This document shows, in pieces, positions 1 to 12,800 of a stretch of 64,000 nucleotides of DNA; positions within the stretch are counted from its first letter, which is position 1; each line of letters begins with the position of its first letter. Origin of the DNA: Aaosphaeria pasadenensis (lineage: Eukaryota; Ascomycota; Dothideomycetes; Pleosporales); assembly GCA_022813625.1 (NCBI GenBank), contig JAKLMB010000004.1, forward strand, positions 248,001 through 312,000, given 5' to 3'. The notes under the pieces are model-generated. The model saw nothing but the letters and a program-made list of their open reading frames with translations, did not search any database and was not told the DNA's origin. A program made the position numbers and the translations under genes.

Positions 1-1820
1 GATGGGGGCCGTGGGGCTGGCGTTGTTGCGCCGCATGTAGGACTTGTTCATCGGGTTGTTAAGACTGAGCCTGGAGTGGAGAAGAGCTTGCAGATGATTG
101 AGCAGGCACCACCGGTGACGATGATGAAGGCGTCATTGTTGTCAAGTGAAAGTAGTATCGTGAGTGACGAAGAGAAGGAGGTGGAAACGGTGGAGGATGA
201 GCATGGGAACGGGCCGGTGGTGGGAAGTCATTGTTCGGATGTTTACAATATGTTGACTGTCAACTCGTTGGCACCGGAGTCATCGTATCCATCCGTGAGG
301 TACCTGAAGAGCGTTTATAAGTACGATGCGTCGCGCATTGCTAATATCTTCTCATTTAGTAAGTTACCTCCAATCTCCCCACCTCCCCTTCGAATGGAAC
401 CTTGAGCTTCACGTGAGCTTCACATGCTTTATATGCAAGAGGCTCCACGACGATTGGAAATCTCCTACTGATGTGTCGACCTTGTTCGTCATGAGTAGCA
501 TTTCTTGTGTACGGACCCAATTTTGTCTGGCGCCTACACACCGATCACAAGGAACTCAACGACTTCACGCCACGCTTCGTGCACTACTGCCTCTGGGAGC
601 CCGCACTCCTCGAGTCCATCTTCTCTGCCGCCGAAATGCAGATGTCGACGATATCAGACGACTCGGAGAACCCGACGCAGAACGCATTGCAGCACCACTG
701 TCTCGCGCTCCGGCTCTTGCAAAACCGCGTATCGTCACCGGCCGCCGCGCACGACGACTCGCTGTTCTGGGCCATAATCGCCACGCTCGTCTTCAGCCAG
801 GAGCAGGAGGACTGGGTGGGGTTCGATGCGAATTGGAAGGGACTGAAGCTTCTGGTCGATTTGAGAGGTGGGAGGGAGGTCTTGAACAGATCGTGTTCGA
901 GGCAAAGGAAGTTCTTCGATTGGGCCGAGTCATTGCAGAGGTCGACAACGTCTCGCGCTTCGACTGAGTCGCCGTCGAATACGTCTGAGATGGCGTCTTC
1001 GCATTTCCTACTACAAGACTGTGGTAGTACCATGCCTCCACGAAATCTCGACGGTCCGTATCCGCGAATGACACTTGAAGAATACATGTCGTCGCCCTTT
1101 ATCCCGCCTGGTTTCCGTAAAGCAACGATTGCCAGCGAGAGCACATACCCGCTGCCCCATATTCGCTGCCTAACCCTCCACCTGGTCCTTCGCACAACGC
1201 GCTGGTACCAAGGTTACCAGCCCGGCGAATGCGACGAACTCGCCGGAGAAACCATGCACGATCTCCGTGTCCGCCTCGCCCAGGACCTACACTTCGCGAT
1301 GACAACGCTCGGGCTCCGGGTCACGGAAAGGCTGGTGTGTTTGGGGTTATTTGTGCTAGTGATTTCGCTTCCGCCGTCGTATCTCGCGGAAGATTTCCCG
1401 ATCACGCTGGCGGATGTGATCAGGCCTTTTGAAGACATGGGATTTGGCCCATCGCCTTCCTCGTCCTCGTCCTCTCCCTCTCCCTCTTCATTTTCATCTA
1501 CCCCTGGCTCTTCTGCTGTCGGTGGTGATGATGACGAAGAGCAGAATCGGGAGATGAGGGATGGAGTGGTGAGCACGCCGCTCTTCTTGTGGATTGCGCT
1601 GGTTGTGGCGTCGGTCAACGTATGTTTTGGGCTGCGGCCTCGTTCGCGATGGTTCCTTCTAGATGCTTATATGAGGAGAAGAATGGGGGAGGAGAAGTTG
1701 CAATGGGGGGATGTGAAAGGGGAGGTAGATGGGTTTCTGTGTCCGGGTTTCTTGGTCGAACAATGGGGGAAGTGTTGGATGATTGCGCAGAAGAGGGTTG
1801 CTGGTCGGAGAAGGAGATGA
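1..1820 (+). CDS. Fungal-specific transcription factor, C-terminal part (5' end outside window)
   Basis: The frame is open from base 1, so the start and any Zn(2)Cys(6) DNA-binding cluster lie upstream of the window. Exon one visible here ends at 358 (donor GTAAGT) and exon two starts at 499 after TAG. The join is phase 1 and gives ...FSFTFLVYGPNFVW. The second exon has the helical pattern of the Fungal_trans_2 regulator domain (PF11951 type): an HYCLWEPALLES segment, HHCLALRLLQNR, then WKGLKLLVDLRGG, the 'LRGL..mv.LRGG' hallmark. Near the C-terminus is a Ser/Pro-rich stretch followed by an acidic DDDEE patch (about bases 1450-1550), probably a disordered linker. The protein would act in the nucleus as a regulator of unknown targets. 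Family assignment rests on motif shape only, so the exact regulon cannot be told. Confidence 0.87.
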
Positions 1821-4800
1821 TGCTTTGGAGGAAATCCGTCGACGTGATTATGGGGGTCCTCTGAATCATTGGTGTGTTGATTCCTTCTCCATTTTCTGAA
1901 GATAGATGGTGGCTGTTGAGTTAAAGTCTTTCCGTATTCGGACATGATATGATTGATATGTATCATTTGGCGATCAAAATTCCATAAAATTATTTCTGAT
2001 TTCCAACTTGACCTCAATGTGAACCTTTGCGGCACGGTAAGTGCTTCGCATTATGGTGTCCATGAATTTTCTAGTATAGCTCTTTCTGGAATCATTACGA
2101 ATACATTTCTTCAACAGACACACCATGTTTACGCCTTGGAGACATGGATTCGAGGAAATGGTTCGTTACTGGCACCTTCCCTGATGATACAAGCATTGGG
2201 AAAAGGGACAATCGCGAAAGAAATTCCAGCGATAAGCTTACTCTTACTTTCGCCCTTCCTGTGGGCGTCATCAGAATCCAGGGTATGAACGGGTAACGTA
2301 TTCGACGCAGCATGTGGGGAGCAGGGTTTCGTACAGTACACGGTAAGCAGGAGGCATTCGAGTAAGCACACGGAATTTTTCTTTGAGTAAGACTTGCGCG
2401 CTCCATGTTTACTGTGTCAAATTGTCCTAAAGAGCTTGTTTCGTTGTAGAACCTATGGCATGGTCGGAGTGTTTATGTGGCTCTGCGGAGATCTTTCGTT
2501 TCCGCCCTGCTCGAGAGGCTGTGGCTGATGTGTTTGCTTTAATTATTCAATGGTTGCATACTCCGTACATGATACGCAGAGGGTGCGCATAGTTGGCGAA
2601 GCTGTCAGATTATTGTTGGCATTGAATAAATCAAGCCTGAACTCATAATGCGTGCATCACTGCATGCGAATCGTGCAACACATTCGAAAAGTTTATAGGA
2701 CTCTTAACAGTCTGGAACCCGGAGACGGCACAAAGGGACCAGAGGTCCAGAGGCCATTTGGCCCAACATGACCCGCAAAGAACGAACCCTCGTGCCGATC
2801 CTCTTCGCTACCGCAAGGCGGGAGGAGCGAGCGAAGTGCGGCCAAGTGCGCCAGCCTATCCAGCGCCACAGCCGTCATGATTGGGCGGGGGACGTTCCTG
2901 AACACGATAAAGAAATTTGACGACGCTGATCGCAGTAATTTTTAGATTTGGGCCAAGACATCTAGTCTTGGAATTGCGCTCGCACTGCCGTGTAGTAAAG
3001 GGATGGAATAAGGATGAGCGGAGTGATCGATCAGATCATTATTCATTCCATCGGCGAGGATGTGAATCAAGACCTTGGAAGTGCGGAGGTGAATGAATAT
3101 CTGGATGATGGTCAATATCGAATAAGCAATCGGACGTCCGTCCTGCTCCCTCCCCAAAAGTCCGGCCAGCCCACTGTATCGCTGGATGCACATAGCCCGC
3201 CTTCTATGCTGTTTAACTGGCAAACCTTTCGCAGGATGGAGCGTCGCCCTCACCGTAGCGGGATGGAGGGATTTGGAGCGCACAGCCACTTTGTCTGCTC
3301 ATCTTTCGTCGCCAGCATCTGGGAGGCAGAGGTTCTGGATTTTTAATTGTACTACATCCCAGCGTCCAGGGAGCACTGGGCAACGAGCAGGCTTTGACGG
3401 CGAGACACGTCATTAGGATGAAACGAGCCGTCATTCTAGCCCTGTCCTACCACCTCATGCCATGGGTAGAGCATACAGGCAGGCAAGCAAGCAAGCCGCA
3501 ACAGCGTTCCCATCATCCCGCGCAAGTAAAAGCATCGCAGTCTCGGCGGGCGATGCACCAACCCCATCGGTAGGTATCCTCCGTGATTGCGAATTGACCA
3601 CGCCTTGCACTGCACCGCATTACGCGTGAAATTGAAGGGTGCCACTGCCAACGACGCATAGAAAGTAGTTTTCTTGACTTTCTTGACTGTTCGTCATAAT
3701 CTGCGATTTGTTGAGAGTCGGGTTGCTTGAGCAGCTGCAGCTACAGATCATGCGTATGGCTTGCACCGATGCCACTGCTATTGCTAAATGCATCGGCAAA
3801 GAAATAGTTTTTTAAATTAAAAATGAGTGCTATAGGGAATCTGGGGTCAAAAGTAGAGTAATTTTTCCCAGTGGCTTCTCTAAGTACCACCTTGTCGTTT
3901 CGTGAAAAATGCAGGTCGCAAGGAGAGCAGGGGTGGCTGCAGAAGCGACACCAGGTAATGGAGCATTTCTTGACGGTCTACTGGTGGGTTGTCGGTTTAT
4001 ATGTGGCCACAGTATGGTCCATGGCACTATGCAATAATCCACTCGTGCAGGCAGCGTTCCGATGATAATCATGATTTTCGTCTGACTCCTAAATTTTAAT
4101 AGATTGAAAGTTTTGCAGATAAGGTGCATAAGGTTGTTGCCACTCTTGATGTCTTATCGTGTTGCAGCTCCTATGGCGTCATACTGGGATGAATCGCAAC
4201 TGTTCTGGACTTCAAGACTGTATTCATCGCTAGAGTTTCGTCGCAACGTGCATGCTGTATGGTGTACTTGCGGAAACACAGGAGTACGCCAGCGGGAATT
4301 CAGGTGAACAAGTGATGAGATACTTTGCCATTTCAGGAGCATTCGTCCATGAAATCAGTGTTTGATGCATTCCATATCAGACAAAGTTTTCCACTTGCAT
4401 TTGTGGATGTTGTACGAGACGCGCCAGGAATTGCTCTCCGGCGCATGCATCTGCAATCGAAAACAACAGCATCCAGTCCTCCCGAAGCTGGATTCGTGTC
4501 ATAGTGGCTGAGACATCAGAGAGCGAGATGTCCATAAACGAAACGGGGAGCAGATCGGGTGATGACTCCGGTGCCTTATCAAACGCATCGTTTCGATCAC
4601 AGAGGCTGTGACGAAGAAATGGCTTCACGTTGGCCAGGACGGACTCAGACAACAGGTCATGCTGCTGTTGCATGCAAGTCTGCGGAGAGCGGAATGCAAT
4701 CTCTGGTGCGACAGAAGACATGTCCAAACCCCAGGCAGGGACGGTTCAGAACTGACAGCGCGGCGCCGAGGTGGAGACCCAGGCGGTTACACGCGAATGC

Positions 4801-5630
4801 CCAACGAACGGGCAACTGGGTTGGAATACTGGGATGAGTCTTGAGGTTTTCATCGGGTTGTTCAGGATTAGTAGTGGAAGTAATATGGAACACGGCGTAG
4901 AACACGATGGCTAGCGATGCAGGTTGACGAATATGAACATCAGGCAGCCTTGTGCGAGTTTGATGCCAACTCGCAACCCAGACTACGCGTGTACGGAATA
5001 ACTACGTACAGTAAGAATGTGTGGAGTGCAGTGCATGACGAAGACATGGTATCGAGCGTTTCGAGACCATGGTCGAGAATCCTCAGGCATTGTTTCTGTT
5101 TCGTCTTCCTTCCAACGGTTTTGCTATTACAAGTATTGAACTGAGCGAGAAGGAAAAGCGGAGGATGATGCAGTTGGAGTGATGGAGATTATTACGACGA
5201 GCTTAACGGATGTAGAAACAGCTGAGTCCGGTTGGTGGGATGATGGATGAATGAACGGATGCATGCGCACGATGCGGTTACGGTCAGTCTTCCGGAAGTG
5301 GTATCTGGCGCTGGGTGATACACAGGGCAGGGGTCGGTGGTCCAATCGGGCCGGGGTAAACAAGGTTCCACAACCTACGGTAGTCACCACCATACTGTGT
5401 ACATCCTGATATACTGTGTAGAGAGAGTCTTGTGTATCAGCTCCGTATCTGCGGAATCCTGTGGTTCGGAAGCGAGAAGGGAATGTGAGATGTTAGTATG
5501 ATATGACATGGAACAAAAGTCTAGGTATGTTCAAGTACCTGGTACCTACCTAGGTAGTCAAGTATGATGACAGTGGAGTAATGTTAGAGTGAATGGAGCG
5601 GAAGGAAGAATAGAAAGAGTGGGGAGTGTT

Positions 5631-5655
5631 TTGACTTGACTTGACTTGGCTTGAC
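5631..5655 (+). repeat. Pentamer tandem repeat (TTGAC)
   Basis: Three perfect TTGAC units are followed by TTGGC and a further TTGAC. This is an intergenic microsatellite with no visible function. Confidence 0.8.
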
Positions 5656-6319
5656 GGCGGTGACAAGTGGGTGGCCTTGAGCAGTGACGGCGGTTACAAT
5701 AGCACTGTAGCAGAAGTATGATCCGGTCGTAGTTGTGATGAAAGATGATTGCGATGGGATGGTACGAGTATGATGATTGGGGGAGGAAGGTGAAACTTGG
5801 TGGTTTTCTAGTGCGAGTAGTGTGTGGTAGTAACAACCTATGGAGACGTAATCAGGGGCTAGGTCGGATCGGGGCATCAACACAAACACGTACGTACCTA
5901 CCTAGGTAGTTACAAGTACAGTGCAGTATCGATAATTAGGTACAGAGTATTCCGTACAATGTACAATGTAATTAATGGTCTGGAGATCTGGACCGACTTC
6001 CAAGCCTCAAAGGCTTCAAGACAAATCCTTGTTGATGGAATGTAAGGAGTTTGGAGTAGGAGGTATAGGTAGATAGTACCTCGTAGCCTGTGGGTACAGT
6101 TCAAGTAAGTACAATACACATTCTAGTTGTAGTGAATGTTTGGTGCAATGATGGTGTTTATTTACTTTGTTAGGTACTGCTCCGTACTGTATGCCATTAC
6201 TGTGTAAGTTACCTACCTAGTTGTAATGAGTGTCTTGGGTTGATAAGTGGTGCCTCTGCAGTCAGTGTCTGCGCTCTGCCACTCTGCCTCCGCCCTGCCG
6301 CTTGATGGATACCATCACC

Positions 6320-6346
6320 CCCTGTTCCCTGTTCCCTGTTCCCTGT
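6320..6346 (+). repeat. Heptamer tandem repeat (CCCTGTT)
   Basis: Three full CCCTGTT units and a partial fourth (CCCTGT), in intergenic DNA. The period of 7 resembles no telomere repeat of filamentous ascomycetes (TTAGGG type). Confidence 0.8.
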
Positions 6347-7022
6347 CCCTGCCCTCCCCCGGTGCCTGCGGATCCCCTGCCAATCCCCCCCAGGCCAGGC
6401 ACCTTTACCGCACTTACAGCACTTACAGCACTTTGCCAATGCCAATGAGAGTATGAGACCCCCAGTGGCCGCCAATCATTCCCCCCTCTTCTCATCAATC
6501 TCATCATTCTTCCTCACCCCTAATCCCAATTCTGCTAATAACATCAACGATTAACTACGACAGTATCAATTCTAAATTAATTAAACAAACCCTTCTCCCT
6601 TCTCCTTACTCGTCCGTCTGCTCTACTCTTGCCTATTCTCCACACTCCACAACGCCTATTCCTACCTTTCGTCTCTCTTTTATCTGGCCTCTGTGTGAGT
6701 AACCAAGTGAGCAGTGCGACCGACTTACTGATCCTGTTTGGCGCAACTACCTCCCTACTCACTGCGAACTACTACTCGTAACGAACTGCTCCGTAATTAC
6801 TGTCTGTACCAAGTACATTACATGAGTACAGTAGTTACATACTACATACATAGGCCTCATACCATACCGTACGGTTACGCAATTTCAATCTCCCCCATCT
6901 CCCAATCTCCCATCCCTCTCTCATCATCGACCAGGGCCGCACCTTCCTCACTATTCCTTTCTTCCTCCCCACTTGCCCTACGCCCACCACCCTCCCCTCC
7001 CCTTCCCTCTTCTTACTAACAA

Positions 7023-7049
7023 CTCCTACTCCTACTCCTACTCCTCCTC
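7023..7049 (+). repeat. (CTACTC)n microsatellite in pyrimidine-rich leader
   Basis: Hexamer repeat within the C+T-rich block upstream of the ferric reductase. Together with the (TCTTC)n run at 7167-7203 it forms a polypyrimidine tract of the kind often found near the transcription start of fungal genes. Confidence 0.7.
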
Positions 7050-7166
7050 TTCCTACTTCTTCCTCCCATCTCTCTCCACCTTACACCACCTTTCACTCTT
7101 TTAAAACCACCTACTCTCCCTCGCCCAAGTCACTCTTTTACTGGTTCTGTCGTCTCGATCATCTTC

Positions 7167-7203
7167 ACTTCTCTTCTCTTCTCTTCTCGCCTCTTCTCTT
7201 TTC
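7167..7203 (+). promoter_or_regulatory. Polypyrimidine (TCTTC)n tract upstream of ferric reductase
   Basis: An almost uninterrupted C/T run about 640 bases before the ATG at 7844. CT-rich tracts commonly precede transcription start sites of expressed filamentous-fungal genes, so this probably marks the core promoter or 5' UTR. The role is inferred from base composition and position only. Confidence 0.4.
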
Positions 7204-7843
7204 TTCCGCCGCAACCTGCAATCTGCAATCTACCCCCGCGTGCTGGGTTACGCTCCCTTTTAAACCAAAACTACACACCGGCTGTTTATACCTGTCCCTG
7301 GACCATCGCCAATCACAAGACCTTCAGAGACAGCCTTTTTGGTCAACCATCCGCACACCACCCCAGATCACCCGCACACGCTCCCTTGCATTGCCTCCAG
7401 ATTAACTCGACCGATTCTGGCCATCGTCAATCTCGCCAATATCCTGTCCCCGAAGGCCTCATCGATCGCCTGTCACTCCCTGTCTCCAATATCTGCACCT
7501 TCGTTGACTGGGGCGCTGGTCACAACCGCCACTTATCCGCCCATTGGGAAGACACCGCATCTATCCCGTACTCACCTTTCACACCCACCCCAGATCTGTC
7601 TTTTGCTGGCCAAGGCAGAATATACACTCGCTACATAGTTGCCAAACCCCACACTGTCCGTCGCTGTACTCAAGCGTCATCGCTCGCTCCGCAACCCTTG
7701 ATCCTTAAAGAGGATCATCTCTCGGCCATCGTCCCCAACCTCGAGACTCGAGATTCGACTGCAGGCCACCCATCTAGTTCCTTCTTGGTACGCTTGCTTA
7801 CTTACCCTCACGCCCTCCCCCCTTTGACTTGCCCATCGCCGAC

Positions 7844-9851
7844 ATGGCTTTCGGTCAAGATGCTGCCAATTCCCTATGGAAGAGAGCAGGAGGAGGAGGC
7901 CACGACAAGGGCCCAACGGACGCTGACTTCAGGAACGTTGATGTCCAACATTATCTTGGTTACCTGTGGGTCGCCTTCGTGGCCGTCTTCTTCGTCTACC
8001 AGGTCATCTTCCATTTCGTACGATACATCAGGACGATAGCATGCCTCAGCAACGAGAATCAACGATACTTCGCTGTTCCCCACCACGGATATGCCTGGTT
8101 CAAGAAGACTTTCCTGGACGCTCCTCTTTTCCGCACTCGACATCATCGTGAGTTCAAAATGTCGACCGCTATCAACGTGGGAACGCTTCCCAGCCGCCTG
8201 CAAACCTTCCTTCTCGTTGGCTATTTTGCTACCAACGTGGGCTTCTGCTTCTGGAGAATCGACTACAGCATGACCTTCTCCCAGGTCGCCTCTGAGCTCA
8301 TCAGCCGTTCCGGTATCATGGCCGTCATCAACATGATTCCCCTTTTCCTCCTCGCAGGACGCAACAACCCATTCATCAGGCTGACCGGCATCTCCTTTGA
8401 CACCATGAACCTTATTCACCGTTGGTTTGGACGAATCGTGGTCCTCGAGGCCCTCGCCCATACCATTGCCTGGATGACCAACAAAGTCCACACCAAGGGA
8501 TGGGCTGCTGTTCAGGGATCTTTCACAGGCAGCGAATTCATCATCAGTGGTCTAGTCGTACGTTTAGGACCCGGTAGATTATTGATTGAGCAACAATACT
8601 GACATGCTACAGGCTACCAGTGCTTTCACTTTCCTGCTCTTCCAGTCCCCATCTGTAGTCCGCCATGCTTTCTACGAGACCTTCCTGCACTTCCATATTC
8701 TGGGTGCAATGTTCTCCATCGGTGGTCTCATGGTCCACCTTAAGGGTCGCGAGCAGATTCTCATGGTCTGGGGTGTTGTCGCAGTTTGGGCTTTTGAGGT
8801 ATGTTCTTTGGTGTCTTCCACTAGGACCGTGAATGCATATTAACGAAACTGCAGCGCGCCTTCCGCTTCTTCCGTCTTGTCATTCGCAATGTCGGAAACG
8901 GTGGCACAAAGGCCGAAGTGGAGGTTCTCCCAGGTGATGCCCTTCGCGTCAACATCCGCATGGCACGCCCCTGGAACTTCCGACCCGGACAGCACGCTTA
9001 CCTTTACATGCCATCCATCGGTCTCTGGACCAGCCATCCCTTCTCTCTCGCTTGGAGCGAGGAGGAGCAGGACCTCAACATTACCTCCATGTCAGCTGAC
9101 GAGAAGGGTCTCCCTATGAACCGCCAAGACATACTCGAGAAGCACAAGACCAGCATGTCTTTTATTATTCGACGCAGAACCGGTTTCACCGAGAAGCTAT
9201 ACAAGAAGGCTGATCTTTCTGCGGCCGGCAGATTCACAACCACCGCATACATGGAGGGCCCGTATGGTAAGTGCCGATGCCTGTTTCCCCAGATTTCCTC
9301 TTTTGGTTGTGCAATCTACTCGCGTATATTTAATATGTGTTCATATCGACCTCCCATGCTAACGTCATATCGCAGGTGGTGAGGACCTCACATCCTACGG
9401 TACTGTCATGCTCTGGGCTGCAGGTATTGGTATCACGCATCAGGTCCCTCACGTGCGTGACATTGTTGCCGCTTATGCCAATGGTACCACCGCGACACGC
9501 CGTCTCACTCTCGTGTGGATTATCCAGTCTCCAGAGCATCTGGAGTGGATCCGCACATGGATGACTCAAATCCTCTCCATGCCCCGCCGCCGTGAGATTC
9601 TCAAGATTCTCCTTTTCGTTACACGACCAAGGAGCACCAAGGAGATCCATTCGCCCTCTTCCAGCGTGCAGATGTTCCCCGGAAAGCCCAACGTGCAAGC
9701 CTTGATCGATCAAGAGATGCAAGAGGGTATCGGAGCTGCATGTGTCTCGGTCTGCGGAACCGGTGGCCTTGCCGACGACTTGAGGCGCGCCGTCCGCAAC
9801 CGTGAGCGCGAGTGGAATGTAGACTTCCGTGAGGAGTCCTTCTCCTGGTAA
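7844..9851 (+). CDS. Ferric-chelate reductase (FRE/NOX family)
   Basis: Four exons (7844-8557, 8613-8798, 8855-9266, 9376-9851) encode 595 residues. Introns use GTACGT, GTATGT and GTAAGT donors with CAG acceptors, in phases 0, 0 and 1. The protein is a plasma-membrane flavocytochrome that passes electrons from NADPH through FAD and two haems to extracellular Fe(III) or Cu(II) chelates, feeding reductive metal uptake. Visible evidence: an N-terminal TM helix; a ferric-reductase TM domain with paired haem histidines (LIHRWFGRIVVLEALAHT and VRHAFYETFLHFH); an FAD-binding HPFSLAW motif after RPGQHAYLYMP; an NADPH-site GIGIT; and the usual C-terminal CGTGGLADDLR and an aromatic end (EESFSW). The ATG at 7844 was chosen over the upstream in-frame TTG. 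No siderophore or ferroxidase gene lies beside it. Confidence 0.95.
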
Positions 9852-12800
9852 ACGCCAACTGGTCTTGCGCTTCTCTCCTGGATTCTCTATACCCGCATAT
9901 GTCATGACAATAACTACGACAAATCATCTTCGGTGGCTTTTGCGCATACTACTGCCATTTTTTGGGTTCCTACATAAATACGAGCGACTCGCATATGAGT
10001 ATCGGTCTACGATACGTCTATGCGCTCATGTTGCTCTGCTGGGGTTTAATGTGACGCAGCATATTTCTTTTCCGGTTCGCTTCGTTGTATAAACTTCCTA
10101 CCTTCCTTTAGATCAATTGCTTTCGGGCATGCTGGTCACCTTATTTTGTTGTTTTTTTAGTACATTGGCTAGTGGTGGAACGCCGAACGGTTGCACCGAG
10201 GGCGGAGGATATGGAAGAGAAAAAAGAGGCGGCTGACTGATTGGGTCGCGTGCCTTAGATAGAGATTTACTCTCTGCAACAATGGAATCATCATCCATCA
10301 TCACATCAGTTTTGTTTCTTGTGGCATCGATCTCTCCGCCTATTACTCGTAAGAGTCGCTGGAAGTGCGACTCGGTGCCAGACTCGACTGCCAGTGGACC
10401 ATTAGATGTGGGGTTCAGCTGTGTCTGAATATGAAACCGGCCGTTGCTCCACATCGATCAACGCGCACGACAGGCCCTGCACAACCGCTCATAGGGCAGA
10501 CGTGGTTCTTCTTCTGACAGCCACTCAAGCGGTTACGACATCACCTACGATGGACGATCTTTCGACAGCAATCGCTCATTGAGTCATCACCGTTAAATCT
10601 CGCGTTTTGCAAAGCGCGCCTCTGTCGAAATGACCTCGTGAAGCCACCAGACTATCATGAAATTTGGCCGGCGAACCAGCTCGTCCAATAGGTCGACCTA
10701 ATTACCGAGCGCGTCGCGCCGCGAGGTCAACGCATCGTTTGGCTTGGGAGGGCGCTTTTCAACGTTCTGCTAAACGAGATTAGGCCGGAAGGAAACAGGC
10801 CTGTTTCAGGTTCCGTTGTGGGCTGGCTGGCTGGCGGGTCCCCGCACATACCGCCTGGCCACAGGCCCATAGACCGCTGTGCCGTCGTCACACATGTTGA
10901 ACGTTCAGTTGAGTCTGGTTTTTCTTTTCTTTCGGAGAGAAGGATTGCCATAGTAGGACGAATGATCATTTCCCTTTCGCTTCTGCGAGTACTTCGGACC
11001 GAGTATCGATAGCATCCTGATTCCTGAGTACACAGAGTATTACTACTCCGTACCTCTTTTTCTTCTTCCGGTAGTACTCGGAAGTGCAAGAGCATATTTA
11101 CATCATGACAGTATTTTTAACTAAACTTTTATGTTATAGAGCTTTCGGTGTCTAAGTATCTTTTCACATTTCTCTTGATTTGTTTATTTGTTTATCTGTA
11201 CTCCATACTCTGTACCAATGGTATACTTTAGGTAGCTAGACATCATTTATCACAATAGTTCTAGTTGTATAATAATTTACGAAAATCAGAACAAATGCAT
11301 GAAGAGCACACGGCATTATCAACCGACTTTGAACCATACTGCTTCTTTCATTCATCGTATTTCTACACCACTGGTTGTAATTGGGGTGCGGGAAACTGCA
11401 TGTAACCAAAGAAAATCCATGGCAACATCATCCCGATCCGACTTCTTTTCCATATGGCAATGGTGGTAATGGGCGTTCCAATCAACATCGAAGGAAAAGA
11501 TATGCTTGCATAAACAAACTATTGTATTCATAATTTCATATATATATTCTGTACGTATGGAAAATTTCATTTTGCAAAGACGTTCTGATTTCATGTCGTA
11601 TTTTCAGCAAGCGTGCAACAGCAAGAGGACGAGACCGAAAGCTTCATTTGCTTAATTCTCCTTCTTCGCTACGGCTTGGATGTTATGGTATGCATGCATA
11701 TCATGTACCTTGATGGACTGTTTGCTTTTCTGCCTTTTTTTGGAATTGCAACACAGGTGGTGGCTATTTGGCTGGGGGAAGAATTCCCAGGGAGACGCAG
11801 TGGCTCACTTGCTCGGTTGTTTGTTTACTTCGACGCATTTTTCCCGCCCGGCACTTCGTTTCTTTCCTCTTCTCTTTTCTTTTGTTTTAACCTTTTCCCC
11901 TCGCGATTGAACCTTGAGGGTTCCTGGATGTCGTGCATGGGATGAATGGATACAGGGAAGGGGTGTGTGTATTTTACCGTATCGGCAGGCGAGAACCTAA
12001 GCTTTCTGTCTGATTCACGAGCAATTTTTTTGAATCCGTACGTACGTACGTACCTACGTACGCATGTGTGCGTGCACGTTACCTTTGAAAATATGTTCGA
12101 TCGTGTGCACATACACAGCACGATGACGGACCGACTTCGCGAGACCTTTGTCCTGTTGTTTATTTTTGGTCGGTCCGTGTCGGTCCGTCGGTCGGTGGGC
12201 GGGTCGTGAGTATGGAACTTGGCATCTCGTCTGTGGGCAAGAACACATGATTCTAAGGAGAGCGTCTGTGTCAACTCCGTAGGTAGGTGGCCGTCGCGGT
12301 GTTTGCGAGAGAGGAGAGGGCAGATGGGGTCTAGACCTCGAGCAAATGGTCTTGACCAGATGGAAAGCAAGATGGGCGAAATTTTCTGGTAGCGATGAGT
12401 GTTGTGGTGGTGTGGGTGGTTCACCGTTTGGCTTCGGAGGCAAGCCCGTTGGAGAGGATGGTAGGACTATCTGGTTGCCTTCGCGTGTGTGATCCTTGAA
12501 CAGTAGTGCTATTATGCGTAGGGCTTGTTCGATATCTCCTCGCAGGAGGTGTTATGCATGCAGTTATCAGGCTTTCGAGCGTGGGATGGGGGTGAGAAGA
12601 TGCCACCGGCACGAACATCCAGTGTCTTCGACTGCCCTTTGCGGAGAGGTTATTTCGTCGGTCCGGTACTTGTTCGAATGGCGTAGTTACAAGGAAAAGA
12701 AAAACAAGGAATTATGTCCTGTCCTAGAAAGCTTCTAGTGGTACATGCATGTTGTAGCCGGCCAGTCGGCCAGCGTGGCACAGCCGAAGCAAAAAGAATG

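Larger units (their letters stand above)
1821..7843. other. Long intergenic region, no convincing gene
   Basis: Six kilobases between the transcription factor and the ferric reductase. The ORFs here are short, overlap on both strands and show no recognisable domain or splice-consistent extension. It contains two copies of the palindromic ACCTACCTAGGTAG motif (5544-5557 and 5896-5909), several short tandem repeats listed separately, and from about 6480 on a strongly C+T-rich leader that runs into the ferric reductase start and is likely its promoter and 5' UTR. Confidence 0.6.

Noticed and set aside
584..1618. Long minus-strand ORFs opposite the transcription factor exon
   Set aside because: Shadow frames of a G+C-rich coding exon; the plus frame carries the Fungal_trans_2 pattern.
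4377..4905. Two overlapping minus ORFs (116 and 82 codons) resembling parts of a regulator
   Set aside because: They are in different frames, no splice pair joins them sensibly, and no Zn-cluster or other motif is visible.
7386..8039. 217-codon plus ORF upstream of and overlapping the ferric reductase start
   Set aside because: It runs through the C+T-rich leader in a different frame and has no domain; the reductase frame from 7844 is clearly coding.
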